From: a bacterium
Lineage (GTDB): Bacteria; 4484-113; JAFGCY01
Reading direction: 5' to 3'
NCBI GenBank assembly: GCA_020849855.1
Contig: JADZFO010000056.1
Span: 52,015-116,014 of the forward strand
DNA length: 64,000 nucleotides
Shown: one piece after another, positions 61,200 to 64,000 of the stretch
Position numbering within the stretch: the first letter of the stretch is position 1
How the letters are laid out: every line of letters begins with the position of its first letter
Notes under the pieces: generated by a model
The model's database searches: none
Seen by the model: the letters and a program-made list of their open reading frames with translations, nothing else
What the model was told of the DNA's origin: nothing
Translations under genes and position numbers: made by a program

Positions 61200-64000
61200 A
61201 TGTCCACCCGTCGATGTTTGTTCATCGTTTGCTTGCTGTTGCTTTTGTCACTTAGCGCCTGCGGCGGTGGCGGCAGCAACAAGCTTGACCTCGGCAATGC
61301 CGACGGCAACGAGGCCGCTGCGAGCCTGAGCTCTGATGAACTCAGCCGTCAGCTTGGCCTGCAGGAAGCTGATTTCAAGGGCCTTCCCCCGATCCCCGTT
61401 GATACGGCTGACAGCGCGGCCCGTGGTGCGAGCGGCGTTGTCGCGGATGGCGACCTCGGCAGTACCCGTCTGGTGAAGGGTCCCGAGTTCTTCGACGCCA
61501 AGCGCGGTCTGGTTGAGGACGGCAAGCTGATCCTCCAGAGTGACAACGGCGTCGGCCTTGAGGGCGTCGACTGGGCTATGTACCGTGTCGGCGGCATGTA
61601 CACCGCCATGCCCGAGACGGTCAACCTGAGCTGCACCGCGGCCACCCCCGGCGAGAGCTACTACATCGGTATCGCCGACTACAGCTCCATGAGCTGGAAG
61701 TGGTTCGGCCCGGCCAAGAACACTGATGGCTTCTTCGGCTTTGACCTGAGCGAAAACGAAGACCGCCTGACCAGCAAGAACGGCAGCATGTACTTCCTGC
61801 TGATGACCCCCGAGGGCAACAGCGCGAGCCACGAACACACGACGATTACTCCCCGCACTTATGACGACCATGAATGCAACTGCCGCCCCGGCTGCCCGCT
61901 GAACGTCATCGCCTCCAACGGCGACTTCGACAACGGCGTCCAGGTCAGCTGGGATGAGGCTGATGCTGCTGACTCCTATGAGATCGTCCGTGATGAGATC
62001 CACGGCGGCCAGGACCACTCGGACTCCTGCTCCAGCGGTACTCACGGCAGCCACACCTGGGGCCACAAGGACGAGCATCGCAAGGACAGCGACAGCAAGT
62101 ACTGCAAGGACAACGACGACCACGATCGCGACAACATCCACGACGATGAGGACGACGACGACGACAACGACGGCAAGAAGGACGATCACGACGACGACGA
62201 CGACAACGACGGTAAGAAGGACGACGACGACGACGACGACGACAACGACGGCCTTTGCGATGACGATGACGACGACCACACCATTCCTGATGGTTGCGAG
62301 CCCTGCATCAACGTCCGCTTCGAGTGCGACAAGATCAGCGTGGTTTCCAGCAAGGACATCTCGAATGTCGTCCTGCAGTTCACCGACGGCGTCAAGCAGA
62401 AGTTTGACGGCCTCAGCGGCCTGACCGGCGACTTCGCCGGCACCGGCGAGAACCTGGGCAAGGACATCCTGAAGGCCTGGGTCAAGAGCGGCTGCAACCA
62501 GAGCGGCGACGGCCCGGGTTATGGCGAGCTCTTCGTCCCGAACTACACCTATACCAACGAGACCGTGGTGGGCACCACCACCGATCTGCACTTCTTCGAC
62601 AGCAGCGCCGAAGCGGGCGTGATGTACCGCTACCGCGTGCGTGCCAAGAACAAGAAGGGCTACAGCAAGTTCTGCTCCAGCGACTGCGGCTGGACCACCG
62701 AGTGCGACCTGACCGAGGACAAGTGCCCCACCGAGCTGAGCGCCTCTGACGGCGCCGACGGCGCGGGCGTCTGGGTCGAGTGGCAGGCCGGCGGCGGCAG
62801 CTACGACCGCTTCGATGTCTACCGCGCCTGCACCTGCTTCGAGGTCCCGGTTTACGAGAAGATCGGCGAGACCGTCAACAGCGCCTTCTTCGACGAGACC
62901 GCCGAGTGCAACAAGACCTACCACTACTACGTGGAGAAGATCTGCGGCTCCAAGACCTGCAAGAGCAACGTGGACGAGGGCTTCTGGCTCTGCGAGGGCT
63001 ACTGCCCCGGCGAGCTGGTGGCTACCGACTGCGAGGGCGATGCCGTCCACGTTACCTGGAACCCGGGTAACGGCTACGGCGTTTTCACGGTCTTCCGCCA
63101 GGAAGGCGATGCGATCGCGATTCTGGGTATCACTGAGGATCCCGAATTCCTTGATGACACCGCGGTTTGCGACCTCAACTACAGCTACTGGGTCCAGAAG
63201 GTCGTCTGCGGGAACCCCTGCGATTCCAACAAGGATGATGGCAGCAGGTTCTGCGGGGACTTCTGCCCCAGCGGGCTGGTAGCCAGTGACGACCACGAAG
63301 ATGGCGTCGAGCTCACCTGGAACCCAGGTGATGGCTCCGGTTCCTTTGAAGTCCTGCGCAAAGTTAAGGGTGGCGGAAGCCTGAGTTCGATTGGTACGGC
63401 CACCGGCGCCGTTTATGTTGACACGACTGCCGAGTGCGAAGTGCGCTATGTCTACCAGATCCGCAAGACCGGCGCCTGCGGCGACCCCTGCGTCACCAAT
63501 GAGGAAGAGGGCGAGAAGCAGTGCTGCGACTACTGCCCCACCGAGCTGACCGCCACCATCGATGACGATGAGTGCGTCTACCTCGAGTGGAACGGCGGCT
63601 GCGTGCTGCCTCCGGATGGCTTCTTCAAGATCCAGCGCAAGAAGACCGGTACCAGCAACTGGACCGACCTCGGCATGACCACCGAGCTGACCTACTGCGA
63701 TGCCACGGCTGAGTGCAACATTGATTACACCTACCGTGTCAAGAAGTGGAGCAGCCAGGGCGACTGCCTCAGCAACCAGGTCCCCGGCAAGAAGGTCTGC
63801 TGCGACTACTGCCCCACCGAGCTGACTGCCACCACCGATGACGACGAGTGCGTCTACCTCGAGTGGAACGGCGGCTGCGCCCTGCCTCCGGACGGCTTCT
63901 TCAAGATCCAGCGCAAGAAGACCGGTACCAGCAACTGGACCGACCTCGGCATGACCACCGAGCTGACCTACTGCGATGCCACGGCTGAGTGCAACATTGA
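61200..64000 (+). CDS. Partial giant Cys-rich FN3-like lipoprotein with poly-Asp insert (runs off the right edge)
   Basis: At least 933 residues. Lipobox LSLSAC (Cys21). Residues 95-210 match the shared N-terminal domain of its upstream neighbour (VDWAMYRVGG, WKWFGP, GSMYFLLMTPEG). A run of FN3-like modules follows, each opening CPxxL(x)A(S/T) and containing AECN and a YxVxK strand, with four to eight Cys each. The first module is split by an insert (about 303-360) of Asp with repeated DNDGKKDD units, like a calcium-binding site. The last two modules are near-identical tandem copies. GGAGG precedes the ATG. Probably a calcium-stabilised surface fibre or adhesin (inference). The antisense strand is also open here but shows only shadow coding. 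Confidence 0.87.
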   Translation, partial: MSTRRCLFIVCLLLLLSLSACGGGGSNKLDLGNADGNEAAASLSSDELSRQLGLQEADFKGLPPIPVDTADSAARGASGVVADGDLGSTRLVKGPEFFDAKRGLVEDGKLILQSDNGVGLEGVDWAMYRVGGMYTAMPETVNLSCTAATPGESYYIGIADYSSMSWKWFGPAKNTDGFFGFDLSENEDRLTSKNGSMYFLLMTPEGNSASHEHTTITPRTYDDHECNCRPGCPLNVIASNGDFDNGVQVSWDEADAADSYEIVRDEIHGGQDHSDSCSSGTHGSHTWGHKDEHRKDSDSKYCKDNDDHDRDNIHDDEDDDDDNDGKKDDHDDDDDNDGKKDDDDDDDDNDGLCDDDDDDHTIPDGCEPCINVRFECDKISVVSSKDISNVVLQFTDGVKQKFDGLSGLTGDFAGTGENLGKDILKAWVKSGCNQSGDGPGYGELFVPNYTYTNETVVGTTTDLHFFDSSAEAGVMYRYRVRAKNKKGYSKFCSSDCGWTTECDLTEDKCPTELSASDGADGAGVWVEWQAGGGSYDRFDVYRACTCFEVPVYEKIGETVNSAFFDETAECNKTYHYYVEKICGSKTCKSNVDEGFWLCEGYCPGELVATDCEGDAVHVTWNPGNGYGVFTVFRQEGDAIAILGITEDPEFLDDTAVCDLNYSYWVQKVVCGNPCDSNKDDGSRFCGDFCPSGLVASDDHEDGVELTWNPGDGSGSFEVLRKVKGGGSLSSIGTATGAVYVDTTAECEVRYVYQIRKTGACGDPCVTNEEEGEKQCCDYCPTELTATIDDDECVYLEWNGGCVLPPDGFFKIQRKKTGTSNWTDLGMTTELTYCDATAECNIDYTYRVKKWSSQGDCLSNQVPGKKVCCDYCPTELTATTDDDECVYLEWNGGCALPPDGFFKIQRKKTGTSNWTDLGMTTELTYCDATAECNI
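63522..64000 (+). repeat. Near-identical 276-bp tandem duplication within the coding region
   Basis: 63522-63797 is repeated from 63798 to the window end. Over the visible 200 bases the copies differ at about six positions. The unit is 92 codons, exactly one FN3-like module beginning CCDYCPTEL, so the duplication keeps the frame. More copies may follow beyond the edge. Confidence 0.93.

Noticed and set aside
61248..63296. A 682-aa minus-strand open frame opposite the Cys-rich lipoprotein
   Set aside because: It is Ala/Val-rich with a poly-Val stretch that simply mirrors the GAC codons of the poly-Asp insert. The plus strand has a signal, lipobox, SD and modules.

Overview
The window is a GC-rich stretch of a bacterial chromosome from a diderm (Gram-negative type) organism. 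A TonB-dependent outer-membrane receptor, a DsbD-type transporter and about thirteen lipoproteins with a clear lipobox point to an outer membrane. The phylum cannot be fixed from this sequence. The mix of PKD, dockerin-like and FN3 surface lipoproteins, a B-family DNA polymerase, an archaeal-type valyl-tRNA synthetase and a MoxR/DUF58/transglutaminase operon suggests a poorly sampled, probably uncultured lineage. Standard genetic code fits: TAA, TAG and TGA all end genes.

Layout. 1-6.0 kb: two coupled small genes, then two paralogous PKD lipoproteins, the second broken by two in-frame amber codons. 6.0-10.3 kb: a VWA protein and a B-family polymerase whose exonuclease motifs look destroyed, followed by a repeat-rich spacer. 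10.3-20.3 kb: a five-gene minus-strand operon (MoxR ATPase, DUF58, transglutaminase, YdjC/ChbG deacetylase, giant dockerin/FN3 lipoprotein). 20.4-31.5 kb: flavin reductase, SpoIIM-like membrane pair, IF-1, DsbD, DinB, ValRS and a frameshifted lipoprotein. 31.5-36.6 kb: a GT2-HAD fusion, GNAT, a secreted dienelactone hydrolase and a RAYT transposase framed by GTAG-hairpin REPs. 36.6-46.4 kb: TonB receptor with adjacent lipoprotein, two heme-monooxygenase-like genes flanking a palindromic operator, OYE oxidoreductase, YceI, a KAS III-like enzyme and a TMEM175-like protein. 46.4-52.2 kb: hybrid histidine kinase, another PKD lipoprotein, then a low-GC decayed patch against the 3' end of tRNA-Leu. 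52.2-64 kb: response regulator, M42 peptidase, small Cys proteins, and three large modular lipoproteins, the last running off the end.

Two themes tie the window together. First, surface display: a set of lipoproteins shares an undescribed N-terminal domain followed by PKD, FN3-like or repeat modules, and a second set combines cohesin-like and dockerin-like elements. Second, gene starts: at least thirteen genes have a TAnnnT hexamer exactly 6-7 nt before the start codon and no Shine-Dalgarno sequence, the signature of leaderless mRNAs, while the others use GGAGG-type sites. I used this rule to set many starts.
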